DNA from: Pseudoprimorskyibacter insulae
GTDB lineage: Bacteria > Pseudomonadota > Alphaproteobacteria > Rhodobacterales > Rhodobacteraceae
Length of the DNA: 64,000 bases
Assembly: GCF_900302505.1 (NCBI RefSeq)
Contig: NZ_OMOJ01000004.1
Span: forward strand, 186,001-250,000
Direction: 5' to 3'
The translations under genes and the position numbers were made by a program. Position 1 is the first letter of the stretch, and the number at the start of each line of letters is the position of its first letter. Under the pieces are notes generated by a model. The model was not told where the DNA came from and did not search any database. It saw only the letters and a program-made list of their open reading frames with translations. Below, one piece after another: positions 1-8,426 of this stretch.

Positions 1-91
1 GCAATATTGCGACGCCTGTTTCTCGGGTGAATATCCTGTTGCCCCGACGGATATGATCGCCAAAGGCTTTCAGCTTAAAGCCGCTGAATAA
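1..91 (+). CDS. purF: Amidophosphoribosyltransferase, C-terminal end only
   Basis: Only the last ~30 codons are in the window; the gene enters from the left edge and stops with TAA at 89-91. The tail reads QYCDACFSGEYPV and finishes GFQLKAAE, which matches the C-terminus of alphaproteobacterial PurF, the glutamine-dependent enzyme that makes phosphoribosylamine in the first committed step of purine synthesis. The catalytic glutaminase and phosphoribosyltransferase domains lie outside. The next gene starts 3 bases downstream, so the two are probably co-transcribed. The call depends on a short tail and would be settled by the upstream sequence. Confidence 0.75.
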   Translation, partial: QYCDACFSGEYPVAPTDMIAKGFQLKAAE

Positions 92-93
92 TC

Positions 94-633
94 ATGACAG
101 ATGCGGGGCTGATCGCGCAGCTTAGGTCGCGCCAGCCCCGCATTGATGCCTATGCCGCCATGGGCCTGCGCGTGCCTGCCCCCGCGCCGCCCGCCACGCC
201 CGCCGCGCTTGACCACGCCGAGGCGTCCATCGGCCACCCCCTGCCCCCGCTTCTGCGCCAGATTTACGTGCAAATCGCCAACGGCGGTTTCGGGCCCGGC
301 TATGGGTTGCTTGGGCTGACAGACGGCGCAACCGATGATCGGGGCAATACCGCAGACCAGCTCTACACCGCCTTCCGAACCGCGCCTGCGCCCAATGGCG
401 CTTGGCCAGACGGGCTGGTGCCGCTGTGCCATTTCGGCGGCGGCATCTACCACTGCCTGCACCTGCCCACGACCCGCATGGCCTATTGGGATCCAACCCT
501 GTGGGATGAGTCCGCCCCAATGACCACGGCGATTTTCGATCTGGGCCAAGTTTTCCGCGACTGGCTGACCGCTTGGGCCGAGGCCCGGTCAACCTGGGCA
601 GACCCCGCCCCAACGCGGCCCTTCGCGCTGTGA
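94..633 (+). CDS. SMI1/KNR4 (SUKH) family protein
   Basis: 179 residues. The segment around residues 45-75 (EASIGHPLPPLLRQIYVQIA, then NGGFGPGYGLLGL) is the typical SUKH-1 core: an amphipathic helix leading into N-G-G-F-G-P and a strand. Many bacterial SUKH proteins are immunity proteins against polymorphic nuclease toxins; others have unknown intracellular roles. There is no toxin gene next door, so an immunity job is unproven. The start ATG lies 3 bases after the purF stop, without a strong ribosome binding site, which suggests translational coupling. No signal peptide or membrane segment. Confidence 0.7.
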   Translation: MTDAGLIAQLRSRQPRIDAYAAMGLRVPAPAPPATPAALDHAEASIGHPLPPLLRQIYVQIANGGFGPGYGLLGLTDGATDDRGNTADQLYTAFRTAPAPNGAWPDGLVPLCHFGGGIYHCLHLPTTRMAYWDPTLWDESAPMTTAIFDLGQVFRDWLTAWAEARSTWADPAPTRPFAL

Positions 634-660
634 AACCCACGTCGCAGGAAAGGGTGCATC

Positions 661-689
661 CCCCTGCTTCTTCTCTTTCTTAAAAACGC
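661..689 (-). repeat. Dispersed intergenic repeat, family A (copy 1)
   Basis: Read on the minus strand: GCGTTTTTAAG followed by AAAGAGAAGAAGCAGGGG. Closely similar copies occur at 9277-9304, 9317-9338 (inverted), 19973-20002 and 42181-42207. It lies between the SUKH and DUF2199 genes and codes for nothing obvious. The 120-bp gap otherwise holds no recognisable signal. Confidence 0.6.
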
Positions 690-753
690 AAAAACACCGC
701 CCGCCCCAATCGCAACGCTTGACGAACCGGGCGCAACGGCCCACATCGCCCAC

Positions 754-1317
754 ATGAACCTTCTTGACCTCGACGCCCGCTGGCGGCGCTTTACCGATCC
801 CGACTACCGTTGCCCCTGCTGCGGCATGGAAATGCCGGGGATCTATGATCTTGGCTATGACGCCCCTGATGACTGGACCCACGGGCCAATCCCCGAGGGG
901 GCCGAGGATCTGAGCGTGGGCGCTGACCGCCTGTCCCCGGACCTGTGCAAGATCGGCGAAGACCGGTTCTTGCGGGCGGTGCTGCACCTGCCCATTCGCG
1001 GCAGTGATGAAACCTTGGCCATCGGCGCTTGGGCGGCAGTTCCGCCGGATCTGTTCTATGCCTATATCGACCACTGCGTTGACGGGGCGGCCTTTACCGG
1101 TGGCACCGCGCTACTGGCCAACCAGATCCCAACCTTGGCCGATGAGCCCGAGGCCGGCGATCTGACTGCCGGAACAGGGGCCGAACGCCCGCGCTTGACC
1201 GCACAAGACGGTGACTTGGCCGAGGCGCAGACAGACGGGCTGAGCTTTGATGCGCTGCTCGATCTCTACGCCGCTTGCGGCAATGACCTGCGCCCGCATT
1301 TGACCGGCACCGCCTAA
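754..1317 (+). CDS. DUF2199 domain protein
   Basis: 187 residues. It has an N-terminal CPCCG zinc-ribbon-like motif (residues ~20-24), then LSPDLCKIGEDRFLRAVLHL and IGAWAAVPPDLF, the conserved blocks of the DUF2199 family, whose function is unknown. The second half is a loosely conserved tail. No clear Shine-Dalgarno precedes the ATG. The stop overlaps the stop region of the convergent GT61 gene by 4 bases, leaving no room for a terminator between them. No signal peptide. Only two of the usual metal-ligand cysteine pairs are visible, so zinc binding is an inference. Confidence 0.7.
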   Translation: MNLLDLDARWRRFTDPDYRCPCCGMEMPGIYDLGYDAPDDWTHGPIPEGAEDLSVGADRLSPDLCKIGEDRFLRAVLHLPIRGSDETLAIGAWAAVPPDLFYAYIDHCVDGAAFTGGTALLANQIPTLADEPEAGDLTAGTGAERPRLTAQDGDLAEAQTDGLSFDALLDLYAACGNDLRPHLTGTA

Positions 1318-2381
1318 AGCGCAGCGGACACCGCGCGTTCGACCGCCTCCAGATCACAGCGATAGGCCACGCGATACCGCCGCGCCAATTGCCGTGGCAA
1401 TTGCATCAGGCGGGTGCGCAGCGGCACATCGCGCCCCTTTAGCGCGCCGCCCACATCAATCAGGTGATGGGTCAGCGACAGGTTATCCGTCATCAGGAAA
1501 ATCCAGAATTCCCGGACGGTTGCAGGGCGGATTTCGATCACCGTGCCGCCCTTGGGCAGGAACACCGCATTGGCCAATGCCGCGCCGCTTGCCCCGATCA
1601 GCACCCGCGCCGACGACACGGCCTCGATCTGTTCGGCCACGGTCATCTTATGCGGCTTCAGAATGGTCACGCCCTGCGCCTTAAGACGCGCCTCAAGCGC
1701 AGGTTCGTTCACCATCACACGGCCCGTCATGCCGCGACGCGACAGATAGACCGCCCCCGCGCCCGGCGCAGCGCCGCGCGGCAACCGATCAACCAAGTCG
1801 CGCTGCATCTTGTCGGCCCGTTGCAAGTAGTGGCCGATGGCCGTGGTATAGACCAATTCCGCGACCCGCAGCACCGGCTCTGACACCTCAGTCGCGCGCA
1901 CCCCAGCCGCGCCCATCAAGGCCCGCTGCCACCCGGTCAGGGGTGGCGCGATCAGCGGATAGTGCCGGGCGATACCTAGGGTCTCCAGCCACGCGGCCCC
2001 GGCCAAATCGTCCAGCAGGAAATGCCCATAGTTGCGCCGACCGCCGCCCCCGGCAAAGACCGAGGCCCGGCCCATCGGCACCGCGCGGCCAAGCTGCGAG
2101 CGCGCCTTTTCCGCCGCAGCCGCACCGCCCCGCACCACCTCTAGCGGTGATGCCAGCGCCCGGCCTTCGGCATCAAGGATCAGACCGGAGCGCGGGAAAT
2201 AATAGGCATCGCGCAATAGAACGACCGCCACGTCACCAATACGGATTCCGTTCTTTTCGCCGCGCGGCTCAATCATCTGCCAGCCTTGCCCCTGCACCGC
2301 TCCGCCAGCGGCAAGGCGCTGCGCCAGATCGGAAATTTCGGGGCCAACGGCCTGTTCTTCTAAGGTCTGTGAATGCGTCAT
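1314..2381 (-). CDS. Glycosyltransferase family 61 (DUF563) protein
   Basis: 355 residues. The NYGHFLLDDLAGA motif (around residue 115), a central domain, YLSRRG and a C-terminal ASGAALANAVFLPKGGTVIEI block are hallmarks of GT61/DUF563 enzymes. These transfer sugars to proteins or surface polysaccharides; the acceptor here cannot be told. There is no signal peptide, so it is probably cytosolic and used for envelope glycan assembly. It is divergent from the SDR gene at 2486 across a ~104-bp gap that must hold both promoters. No other polysaccharide gene is adjacent. Confidence 0.8.
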   Translation of the reverse strand: MTHSQTLEEQAVGPEISDLAQRLAAGGAVQGQGWQMIEPRGEKNGIRIGDVAVVLLRDAYYFPRSGLILDAEGRALASPLEVVRGGAAAAEKARSQLGRAVPMGRASVFAGGGGRRNYGHFLLDDLAGAAWLETLGIARHYPLIAPPLTGWQRALMGAAGVRATEVSEPVLRVAELVYTTAIGHYLQRADKMQRDLVDRLPRGAAPGAGAVYLSRRGMTGRVMVNEPALEARLKAQGVTILKPHKMTVAEQIEAVSSARVLIGASGAALANAVFLPKGGTVIEIRPATVREFWIFLMTDNLSLTHHLIDVGGALKGRDVPLRTRLMQLPRQLARRYRVAYRCDLEAVERAVSAAL

Positions 2382-2485
2382 CGGAAACGATCGGTGGAAA
2401 ACTATCCGAAGGTGTAACGCCGCACCCCACCCGCAGCAAGCCCCAGCCCCCTGACCTTGCAGCGCCCAGCGGTCACAGAGTGCGC

Positions 2486-3139
2486 ATGAACAAGCCAGTT
2501 GCCCTTATCACCGGCGCATCGCGTGGCCTTGGCTTTGCCATGGCTGAGACGCTGTCAGACGCCTATCACATCGTTGCTGTCGCCCGCACCGTGGGCGGGC
2601 TGGAAGATCTTGATGACCGGATCAAGGCGCGTGGCAACGAAGCCACCCTTGCCCCGATGGACGTGGCCCTGCCAGAGGCGATGGCCCAGCTTTGCCGCTC
2701 GATCCATGATCGCTGGGGCGGCGCGGCGCTTTGGGTGCACACGGCGGCGCATTCCGCGCCCCTGACGCCCGCGCATCACATCGACGCCAAGGACTGGGGC
2801 AAATCCGTTGCCACCAATGTCACCGCCATGGGCCATCTGGTGCCCTATATTGCGGCACTTTTGGGCGAAAAAGGCCGCGCCGTGTTCTTTGATGACCCGC
2901 AGGCAGGCCAGAAATTCTATGGCAGTTACGGGGCGACCAAAGCCGCGCAGATCGCGCTCACCCGTAGCTGGCAGGCCGAGACCGCAACCTTTGGCCCGAA
3001 GGTCGATATCGTGCAACCTGCCCCGATGGGCACCGCGCTGCGCGCCCGGTTCCATCCCGGCCAAGACAAAGACGCCCTTGCCACCCCGCGTGATGAGGCC
3101 GACCGGATCATCGCCGACCTGGGCCTGATGGCCGAGTGA
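2486..3139 (+). CDS. Short-chain dehydrogenase/reductase family protein, catalytic Ser not evident
   Basis: 217 residues from the ATG at 2486, chosen because [20 protein letters not shown] places the TGxxxGxG cofactor motif at the usual distance from the N-terminus; a much longer open frame upstream is antisense to GT61 and unlikely. The YGATK stretch (YxxxK) is present in [12 protein letters not shown]. The position 13 residues before the catalytic Tyr is Phe, followed by two Asp, where classical SDRs have Ser. It may therefore be a variant SDR with altered chemistry. The substrate is unknown. It is monocistronic, with surE 166 bp downstream. Confidence 0.75.
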   Translation: MNKPVALITGASRGLGFAMAETLSDAYHIVAVARTVGGLEDLDDRIKARGNEATLAPMDVALPEAMAQLCRSIHDRWGGAALWVHTAAHSAPLTPAHHIDAKDWGKSVATNVTAMGHLVPYIAALLGEKGRAVFFDDPQAGQKFYGSYGATKAAQIALTRSWQAETATFGPKVDIVQPAPMGTALRARFHPGQDKDALATPRDEADRIIADLGLMAE

Positions 3140-3146
3140 TCAAGCC

Positions 3147-3166
3147 CCTGGCCCATCGCGGCCAGG
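3147..3166 (+). terminator. Hairpin after the SDR gene, possible terminator
   Basis: CCTGGCC and GGCCAGG form a perfect 7-bp stem with a 6-base loop, 7 bases after the SDR stop. There is no T-run, so a classical intrinsic terminator is not established. Confidence 0.3.
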
Positions 3167-3232
3167 TCGTGCACTTCCAGACATTTCCAAACCCTGCGTC
3201 GGGGGCCTTAGGGCCATGGCTTGCGCATTTGA

Positions 3233-3300
3233 TGAAAGTAAAAAGGGGCGGCGCTTGCCCCCTTGGCGGGCTTCCCCTATTGAAAGCAAAAAGGGAGCGG
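3233..3300 (+). repeat. Two direct repeats upstream of surE
   Basis: TGAAAGTAAAAAGGGGCGG (from 3233) is repeated as TGAAAGCAAAAAGGGAGCGG (3281-3300). The second copy ends just before the surE start and its AAGGGAG serves as the Shine-Dalgarno; the first copy has no start codon in a useful position. Confidence 0.55.
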
Positions 3301-3305
3301 TGCGC

Positions 3306-4094
3306 ATGCGTATTTTGATCACCAATGACGACGGCATCAATGCACCTGGGCTGGCCATCTGTGAGGCAATTGCCGCCGAACTGGCCGGACCGGACGGAGA
3401 GGTCTGGGTCGTTGCCCCGGCCTTTGAACAGTCGGGCGTTGGCCATTGCATCAGCTACACCCATCCGATGATGGTCTCGCAGATGGGGCCGCGCCGCTTT
3501 GCCGCCGAAGGCAGCCCCGCCGATTGCGTTCTGGTCGGTCTGCATGATGTGATGAAAGACACGCCCCCCGATTTGGTTCTGTCGGGCGTGAACCGGGGCA
3601 ACAACTCGGCTGAAAATGCGCTCTATTCCGGCACCTTGGGCGGCGCGATGGAGGCATCGTTGCAAGGCCTGCCCGCCGTGGCGCTGTCGCAATACCTTGG
3701 CCCGGCAACCCATGGGCTGGATCAGCCGTTTGAGGCGGCTTTAGCCTATGGCGTGCAAGCCGTGCGTGCGGTCTTGGATGCGGGCGATCTGACGGGCGAT
3801 GGCGCCTATCAGATGTTCTACAACATCAACTTCCCGCCTGTACCCGCCGCCGATGTCAAAGGCCTGCGCGCCGCATCGCAGGGCAAACGCGATGGCACCC
3901 GTTTTTCGGCAGAACCGCACCTGTCGCCCTCGGGGCGTCGGTTCATGTGGATCCGTGGCGGCGATCAACGCGCCAAATCCGCCCCCGGCACCGATGCGCA
4001 GATCAATCTGGATGGCTATGTCAGCATCACACCAATGCGGGCCGATCTGACCGATCACGCCGCATTATCGGCCCTGTCCGAGGCATTGGGATGA
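3306..4094 (+). CDS. surE: 5'/3'-nucleotidase SurE
   Basis: 262 residues, normal for the family. It opens with [15 protein letters not shown], whose paired Asp residues bind the divalent metal, and carries [17 protein letters not shown] around residue 95, the nucleotide-binding Asn/Ser loop. SurE dephosphorylates nucleoside monophosphates and contributes to stress survival. The ATG at 3306 follows AAGGGAG by 9 bases; a GTG two codons upstream is possible but less likely. Its stop overlaps the pcm start (ATGA), so surE-pcm-LysM/LytM form an operon in the order known for E. coli surE-pcm-nlpD, here without rpoS. Confidence 0.95.
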   Translation: MRILITNDDGINAPGLAICEAIAAELAGPDGEVWVVAPAFEQSGVGHCISYTHPMMVSQMGPRRFAAEGSPADCVLVGLHDVMKDTPPDLVLSGVNRGNNSAENALYSGTLGGAMEASLQGLPAVALSQYLGPATHGLDQPFEAALAYGVQAVRAVLDAGDLTGDGAYQMFYNINFPPVPAADVKGLRAASQGKRDGTRFSAEPHLSPSGRRFMWIRGGDQRAKSAPGTDAQINLDGYVSITPMRADLTDHAALSALSEALG

Positions 4095-4735
4095 GCGCAA
4101 GCCCCGAACAGCAGATGCAGTTCCTCTATGCGTTGCGCTCAAAAGGCGTGACTGACAAGACCGTGCTATCCGCGATGGAGCGGATTGACCGCGGCTTGTT
4201 CATCAAGGGCTATTTCGCCGAACGCGCCTATGAAGACATGCCCCTGCCCATCGCTTGCGGGCAAACGATCAGCCAGCCGTCGGTGGTTGGGATCATGACG
4301 CAGGCGCTGAAGCTGTCGGGCCGTGACAAGGTTCTAGAGGTCGGCACCGGGTCTGGCTATCAGGCGGCGATCCTTAGCCTGTTGGCCCGCCGGGTCTATA
4401 CCGTGGACCGCCATCAGCGACTGGTCCGCGAAGCACGAGAGATTTTTGAACATCTGGCCCTGCCCAATATCACCGCGATGACCTCGGACGGGTGCTTTGG
4501 CCTTGAGGACCAAGCGCCCTTTGATCGCATCATGGTGACCGCCGCCGCCGAAGACCCGCCCAGCCCGCTCTTGGCCCAATTGAAGATTGGCGGTATCATG
4601 GTGCTTCCGGTGGGGCAGAGCGACACCGTCCAAAGCCTGATCCGCGTGACCCGGCTTGAAACGGGCTTTGATTACGAAGAATTGCGCCCCGTGCGATTTG
4701 TACCGCTGGTGGAAGGTCTTGGAAAAGACACCTGA
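4091..4735 (+). CDS. pcm: Protein-L-isoaspartate O-methyltransferase
   Basis: 214 residues. It methylates isoaspartyl residues arising in aged proteins, using S-adenosylmethionine, so that they can revert to aspartate. The SAM-binding motif [15 protein letters not shown] sits near residue 80, and the upstream [17 protein letters not shown] block contains the conserved family residues. The start was set at 4091 because it overlaps the surE stop; the longer frame from 3947 runs antiparallel to nothing but lies wholly inside surE. Cytosolic. Confidence 0.95.
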   Translation: MSASPEQQMQFLYALRSKGVTDKTVLSAMERIDRGLFIKGYFAERAYEDMPLPIACGQTISQPSVVGIMTQALKLSGRDKVLEVGTGSGYQAAILSLLARRVYTVDRHQRLVREAREIFEHLALPNITAMTSDGCFGLEDQAPFDRIMVTAAAEDPPSPLLAQLKIGGIMVLPVGQSDTVQSLIRVTRLETGFDYEELRPVRFVPLVEGLGKDT

Positions 4736-4800
4736 CACCGGCATGTGTGTTGACGATCAGACCCGGCGCTAAGTTGGGCGAATTTGAGGATGAGAGCGAG

Positions 4801-5988
4801 ATGAGCAAAGCAATGATGCGCCCATGCGTTGCCGTGCTTGCGCTACTGGCCCTTGGGGCCTGTGACGGCGGCTTTGATTTCGACCTGCGGGACCGGATCG
4901 GTGACAATTTCAGCACCGCCCATGCCGCGAAGACGGCTGTTGCGCCGCGCCCGGACCCCGATGACCGTGGGATCATTTCCTACCCCAACTATCAGGTCGC
5001 CGTGGCCAAGCGGGGCGATACCGTGACCACCATGGCAGAACGTGTTGGCCTGCCAGCTGGCGAATTGGCCGATTACAACGGCATCGCGCCCGATGTGCAG
5101 TTGCGCCGGGGCGAAGTCATCGCCCTGCCCCGCCGCGTGGCCGAACCTTCGCCGGACACCGGCGCGGTTGGCACTGGCCCGATCCTGCCGCCTGAGATCA
5201 ACGTGACAGAACTGGCCACGACCGCAATTGAAAGCTCGGCCCCAACGCCGCCGGTTCAGGTGTCACAGCCCAAAGCCCAAACCGGCGTAGAACCGATCCG
5301 CCACAAGGTCGTGCGCGGCGAAACCGCCTATACGATTTCGCGGCTTTATAATGTTTCGGTCAAATCGCTGGCCGAATGGAACGGGCTGGACCGCGACTTT
5401 ACCATCCGCGAAGGTCAGTTCCTGCTGATCCCCGTGGTGATGGAAGCCCCGGTGGCCGAGGTTGCCCAAGCGCCCGAACCTGAGCCAGCGCCGGGTCAAG
5501 GCTCGCCCACGCCGACGCCGCCCAGCTCAAAGCAGGCGCTGCCGACCGAAACGCCGGAACCTGCCGCCAAGGCCGCCGCCACCAAAGCGCCCGTCGCGCA
5601 GGATCTGGGCAAACAGCAGACCGCCGCGTCCAAGTCCAACGCCCGGATGCAAATGCCTGTCGATGGCCGGATCATCCGCGAATATGTCAAAGGCACCACG
5701 GACGGGATCGACATCACCAATAGCGCAGGCACCCCGATCAAAGCCGCCGATAGCGGGATTGTCGCCTCGATCACGAAGTATGATGACAACGTGCCAATCG
5801 TGATCATCAAACACACCGACAACCTGATGAGCGTCTATATCAACGCTGGCAATGTCGCGGTGAAAGAAGGCGATAGCGTCAGCCGTGGCCAGAAGATCGG
5901 CGCGCTGCTGCCCGGATCGCCGCCCTATCTGCATTTCGAAGTGCGGCGCGGGTTCGACAGCGTAGACCCGATGGAATTCTTGCAATAA
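4801..5988 (+). CDS. NlpD-like lipoprotein with two LysM domains and a degenerate LytM (M23) domain
   Basis: 395 residues from ATG 4801, preceded by GAGAGCGAG. The N-terminus is a lipoprotein signal with lipobox LGAC (Cys ~20). LysM 1 (~residues 60-105) and LysM 2 (~165-210) should bind peptidoglycan. A Pro/Ala linker and a C-terminal M23 fold (~280-395) follow. The zinc ligands look incomplete: TTDGIDI lacks the His before G-x-D, and PPYLHFEV has Tyr for the first His of H-x-H. This resembles E. coli NlpD, which activates an amidase rather than cutting peptidoglycan. Its place after surE-pcm supports the NlpD call. Likely at the cell envelope during division. Confidence 0.85.
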   Translation: MSKAMMRPCVAVLALLALGACDGGFDFDLRDRIGDNFSTAHAAKTAVAPRPDPDDRGIISYPNYQVAVAKRGDTVTTMAERVGLPAGELADYNGIAPDVQLRRGEVIALPRRVAEPSPDTGAVGTGPILPPEINVTELATTAIESSAPTPPVQVSQPKAQTGVEPIRHKVVRGETAYTISRLYNVSVKSLAEWNGLDRDFTIREGQFLLIPVVMEAPVAEVAQAPEPEPAPGQGSPTPTPPSSKQALPTETPEPAAKAAATKAPVAQDLGKQQTAASKSNARMQMPVDGRIIREYVKGTTDGIDITNSAGTPIKAADSGIVASITKYDDNVPIVIIKHTDNLMSVYINAGNVAVKEGDSVSRGQKIGALLPGSPPYLHFEVRRGFDSVDPMEFLQ

Positions 5989-5990
5989 GC

Positions 5991-6647
5991 CTAACTTGCC
6001 CGGTAATCCGACAGGGATTTGCCGGGCTCGTCCACGAATAGCCCCGGCAGAACGGTCATTTCCGCGATCTGGTCCAACCGGATCTCGGCAAAACCGGCCT
6101 GTGTCTCGCTCCAGACAATCGCCCGCCAAACGCGGCCCCAGTAATCCACCTGCAAAGGCCGGATCACCTCGGCACCGCCGGTCTGCAACCGCAGACGCAG
6201 CTTTTGCCGGGCCTTGATCGCCGCCTTGAGACCCGGCATGTGCCGCACGCCGCGCGCCGCCCCGTCAAAGGGATAGGCGGCAAAGCCAAACCCCTCGCCC
6301 GCGCTATCGCTGTCTTCGGGCAAAACCTGTTCGATCTTGGCCGACAGGCTGGCGGCGGCATCAGCCAACCCCTCCATCCCGGACTCGCCCAAGATCGCCA
6401 AGGACAGATGCAGCGCCTCAAGCTCGTCCTCGGTCAGATGCAGCGCGGGCAGCGTGATCAGCGCCTGCGCCTGATAGCCCGTTCCACGCGCGCCCTGCAC
6501 CGGCACGCCCGAGGCAACCAGCACCTCCATATCGCGGTAGATTGTGCGCAGGGAAACGCCTGTCGCCAAGGCCAGATCGTCGGCCTTGTGCACCTGCCCG
6601 TCGCGCAGGATCGTCATCAGTTCCGACAACCGGTCTGTTTTGCGCAT
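5991..6647 (-). CDS. YafY-type (HTH_11 plus WYL) transcriptional regulator
   Basis: 218 residues from the second of two adjacent ATG codons; AGGAGG lies 4 bases from this ATG and 1 base from the first. The N-terminal winged helix (RLSELMTILRDGQVHKADDL, then VSLRTIYRDMEVL) is the DeoR/YafY DNA-binding domain, and the C-terminus (~140-218) is WYL-like and may sense a ligand. The stop lies 2 bases from that of the convergent LytM gene. A palindrome at 6656-6673 overlaps its ribosome binding site, suggesting autoregulation. No obvious target gene other than itself is adjacent; tatA diverges 150 bp away. Confidence 0.85.
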   Translation of the reverse strand: MRKTDRLSELMTILRDGQVHKADDLALATGVSLRTIYRDMEVLVASGVPVQGARGTGYQAQALITLPALHLTEDELEALHLSLAILGESGMEGLADAAASLSAKIEQVLPEDSDSAGEGFGFAAYPFDGAARGVRHMPGLKAAIKARQKLRLRLQTGGAEVIRPLQVDYWGRVWRAIVWSETQAGFAEIRLDQIAEMTVLPGLFVDEPGKSLSDYRAS

Positions 6648-6655
6648 CATTCCTC

Positions 6656-6673
6656 CTGACATTAAGTTGTCAG
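6656..6673. promoter_or_regulatory. Palindromic operator candidate for the YafY-type regulator
   Basis: CTGACA-TTAAGT-TGTCAG: perfect 6-bp arms with a 6-bp spacer. It abuts and overlaps by a base or two the AGGAGG of the regulator gene, so a bound dimer would block transcript initiation or elongation. Whether it also affects tatA on the other side is unknown. Confidence 0.5.
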
Positions 6674-6819
6674 TAGTGAAGTTTTTGCCACCTCTACCCC
6701 CGATTTGCCAGCACAAACCGCCCCTGCCCGCGCTTTCGCCCGTCCGGCGAACCCCATAGGGTCAGGAAAACACCAAGGCGCGGCCCGACATTGGCCGCCC
6801 AGATTCGAGGAGACCACTC

Positions 6820-7035
6820 ATGCTCAACAACATCGGCCTTCCCGGCCTTCTTCTGATCGCAGTCGTCGTTCTGGTCCTGTTTGGCCGCGGCAAGATTTCC
6901 GGCCTGATGGGCGAAGTAGGCAAAGGCATCACCGCGTTCAAAAAGGGCGTAGATGACGGCAAGAAAGAACTGGAAGACACTGCTGCGGACGACGCCAAAG
7001 ACGTCACCCCCGCAGAAGAGAAAGACAAGGCGTAA
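6820..7035 (+). CDS. tatA: Sec-independent translocase subunit TatA
   Basis: 71 residues. One N-terminal membrane helix (residues ~5-20), the FGRGK hinge, then an amphipathic helix and an acidic tail, as usual for TatA. It polymerises to form the conduit for folded Tat substrates in the inner membrane. GAGGAG lies 8 bases before the ATG. tatB starts 6 bases after the stop, then tatC overlaps tatB, giving a compact tatABC operon. Confidence 0.95.
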   Translation: MLNNIGLPGLLLIAVVVLVLFGRGKISGLMGEVGKGITAFKKGVDDGKKELEDTAADDAKDVTPAEEKDKA

Positions 7036-7041
7036 CACCAG

Positions 7042-7503
7042 ATGTTCGACCTGGGCTGGAGCGAATTGCTCATCATCGGCGTTGTATCGCTGATTGTCGT
7101 TGGCCCGAAGGACCTGCCGGTGCTGTTTCGCAACGTGGGCCGGTTCGTCGGCAAGGCCAAAGGCATGGCGCGTGAATTCAGCCGCGCCATGAACGATGCC
7201 GCCAACGACGCCGGTGTCAACGACATGGCCAAGACCTTTAAAACCGCCACCAACCCACTTGGGTCGGCCATGGACGGGGTAAAGGACGCGGCCAAGTCTA
7301 TGACGTCGCTGGACATCAAAGACGATCCAGAGGCCGCCAAAAAAGCCGCCGAGCGCGAAGAGCAACGCAAGAAAATCGAAGCCAACACCGCACGCATGGC
7401 GGCCGAGCGCAAAAAGCGCGAAGCCGAAGAAGCGCTGCGCAAGGCCGAGGAAATGGAATCCGCCCTAAAGGCGGACAAGTCCGGTGACGGGGATACCGCA
7501 TGA
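7042..7503 (+). CDS. tatB: Sec-independent translocase subunit TatB
   Basis: 153 residues. N-terminal helix [19 protein letters not shown] with the conserved G-P-K-D-L-P, then an amphipathic helix and a long charged coiled-coil-like tail rich in Lys, Glu and Arg. TatB forms the substrate receptor with TatC. The stop overlaps the tatC start (ATGA). Confidence 0.95.
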   Translation: MFDLGWSELLIIGVVSLIVVGPKDLPVLFRNVGRFVGKAKGMAREFSRAMNDAANDAGVNDMAKTFKTATNPLGSAMDGVKDAAKSMTSLDIKDDPEAAKKAAEREEQRKKIEANTARMAAERKKREAEEALRKAEEMESALKADKSGDGDTA

Positions 7504-8426
7504 GCAAGACAGACGAGATTGACGATTCCAGCGCCCCGCTGATCGAGCATCTGGCCGAATTGCGCACCCGGCTAATCTGGTCAGTTGTCGCCTTTCTGGT
7601 CGGCATGATTATGGTCTTTGCGGTCGGCGGTCCCGTGCTCGACTTCCTTCTGTTGCCAATCGAGAAAACCATGCGGGATCTGGGCAACCCGAACCCGGTG
7701 ATGCAGTACACCGCACCGCAGGAATATTTCTTTACCCTGATCCGGATTTCGGTCGTGGGTGGTTTGGCCCTGTCCTTTCCCGTCATCGCCTATCAAATGT
7801 GGCGGTTCGTGGCGCCGGGGCTATATAAAACCGAAAAGAACGCGTTCCTGCCCTTCCTTGTGGCTTCGCCTGTGCTGTTCCTTCTGGGCGCGGCCTTTGC
7901 CCATTTCGTGGTTGTGCCCTTGGCCATGACCTTCTTTTTGGGCTTTGCGGATCTGCCATCGCTGGTGTCCGCCTATTTCAGCGGCGGCAAAGAAGCCGTC
8001 TCCGAAAGCGGGATCGACATTGTCTTCAACGGCAAGGTCAACGAAACCCTTGATATCACGCTAAAAATGATCGTCGCCTTTGGCCTGTGCTTTCAGTTGC
8101 CGGTGCTTTTGACGCTCATGGGAAAGGCCGGTCTGGCATCCTCGCGCGGCCTGCGGTCCACCCGTAAATATGCCGTTGTCGGTATCCTGACGGTCGCGGC
8201 CTTGGTCACGCCCCCGGATGTGACCACGCAGATCATCCTCTTTGTCGTGGTCTATGGCCTCTATGAGATTTCGATCTTCCTGGTCGCTGCCGTCGAAAAG
8301 AAGAAAGACGAAGAAGCCCGCGCCGAAGGCGTTATCGGAGACGACGAAAGCCTGTTTGACGATCCCGAAGAATTCGACGATCCCTTGATGAAGGAATTCG
8401 ACGAAGACGAAAAGGACCCCAAGTGA
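7500..8426 (+). CDS. tatC: Sec-independent translocase subunit TatC
   Basis: 308 residues. It has the conserved [10 protein letters not shown]-terminus, six predicted membrane helices and a [12 protein letters not shown] cytoplasmic loop. The protein recognises the twin-arginine signal. It is longer than E. coli TatC (~258) because of a periplasmic insert around residues 160-180 and a very acidic C-terminal tail with many Asp/Glu. The start overlaps tatB and the end overlaps the DUF815 gene by 4 bases. Confidence 0.95.
   Translation: MSKTDEIDDSSAPLIEHLAELRTRLIWSVVAFLVGMIMVFAVGGPVLDFLLLPIEKTMRDLGNPNPVMQYTAPQEYFFTLIRISVVGGLALSFPVIAYQMWRFVAPGLYKTEKNAFLPFLVASPVLFLLGAAFAHFVVVPLAMTFFLGFADLPSLVSAYFSGGKEAVSESGIDIVFNGKVNETLDITLKMIVAFGLCFQLPVLLTLMGKAGLASSRGLRSTRKYAVVGILTVAALVTPPDVTTQIILFVVVYGLYEISIFLVAAVEKKKDEEARAEGVIGDDESLFDDPEEFDDPLMKEFDEDEKDPK

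Noticed and set aside
1943-2485. Long N-terminal extension of the SDR gene
   Set aside because: It is antisense to GT61, and the Rossmann motif sits at the normal distance from ATG 2486.
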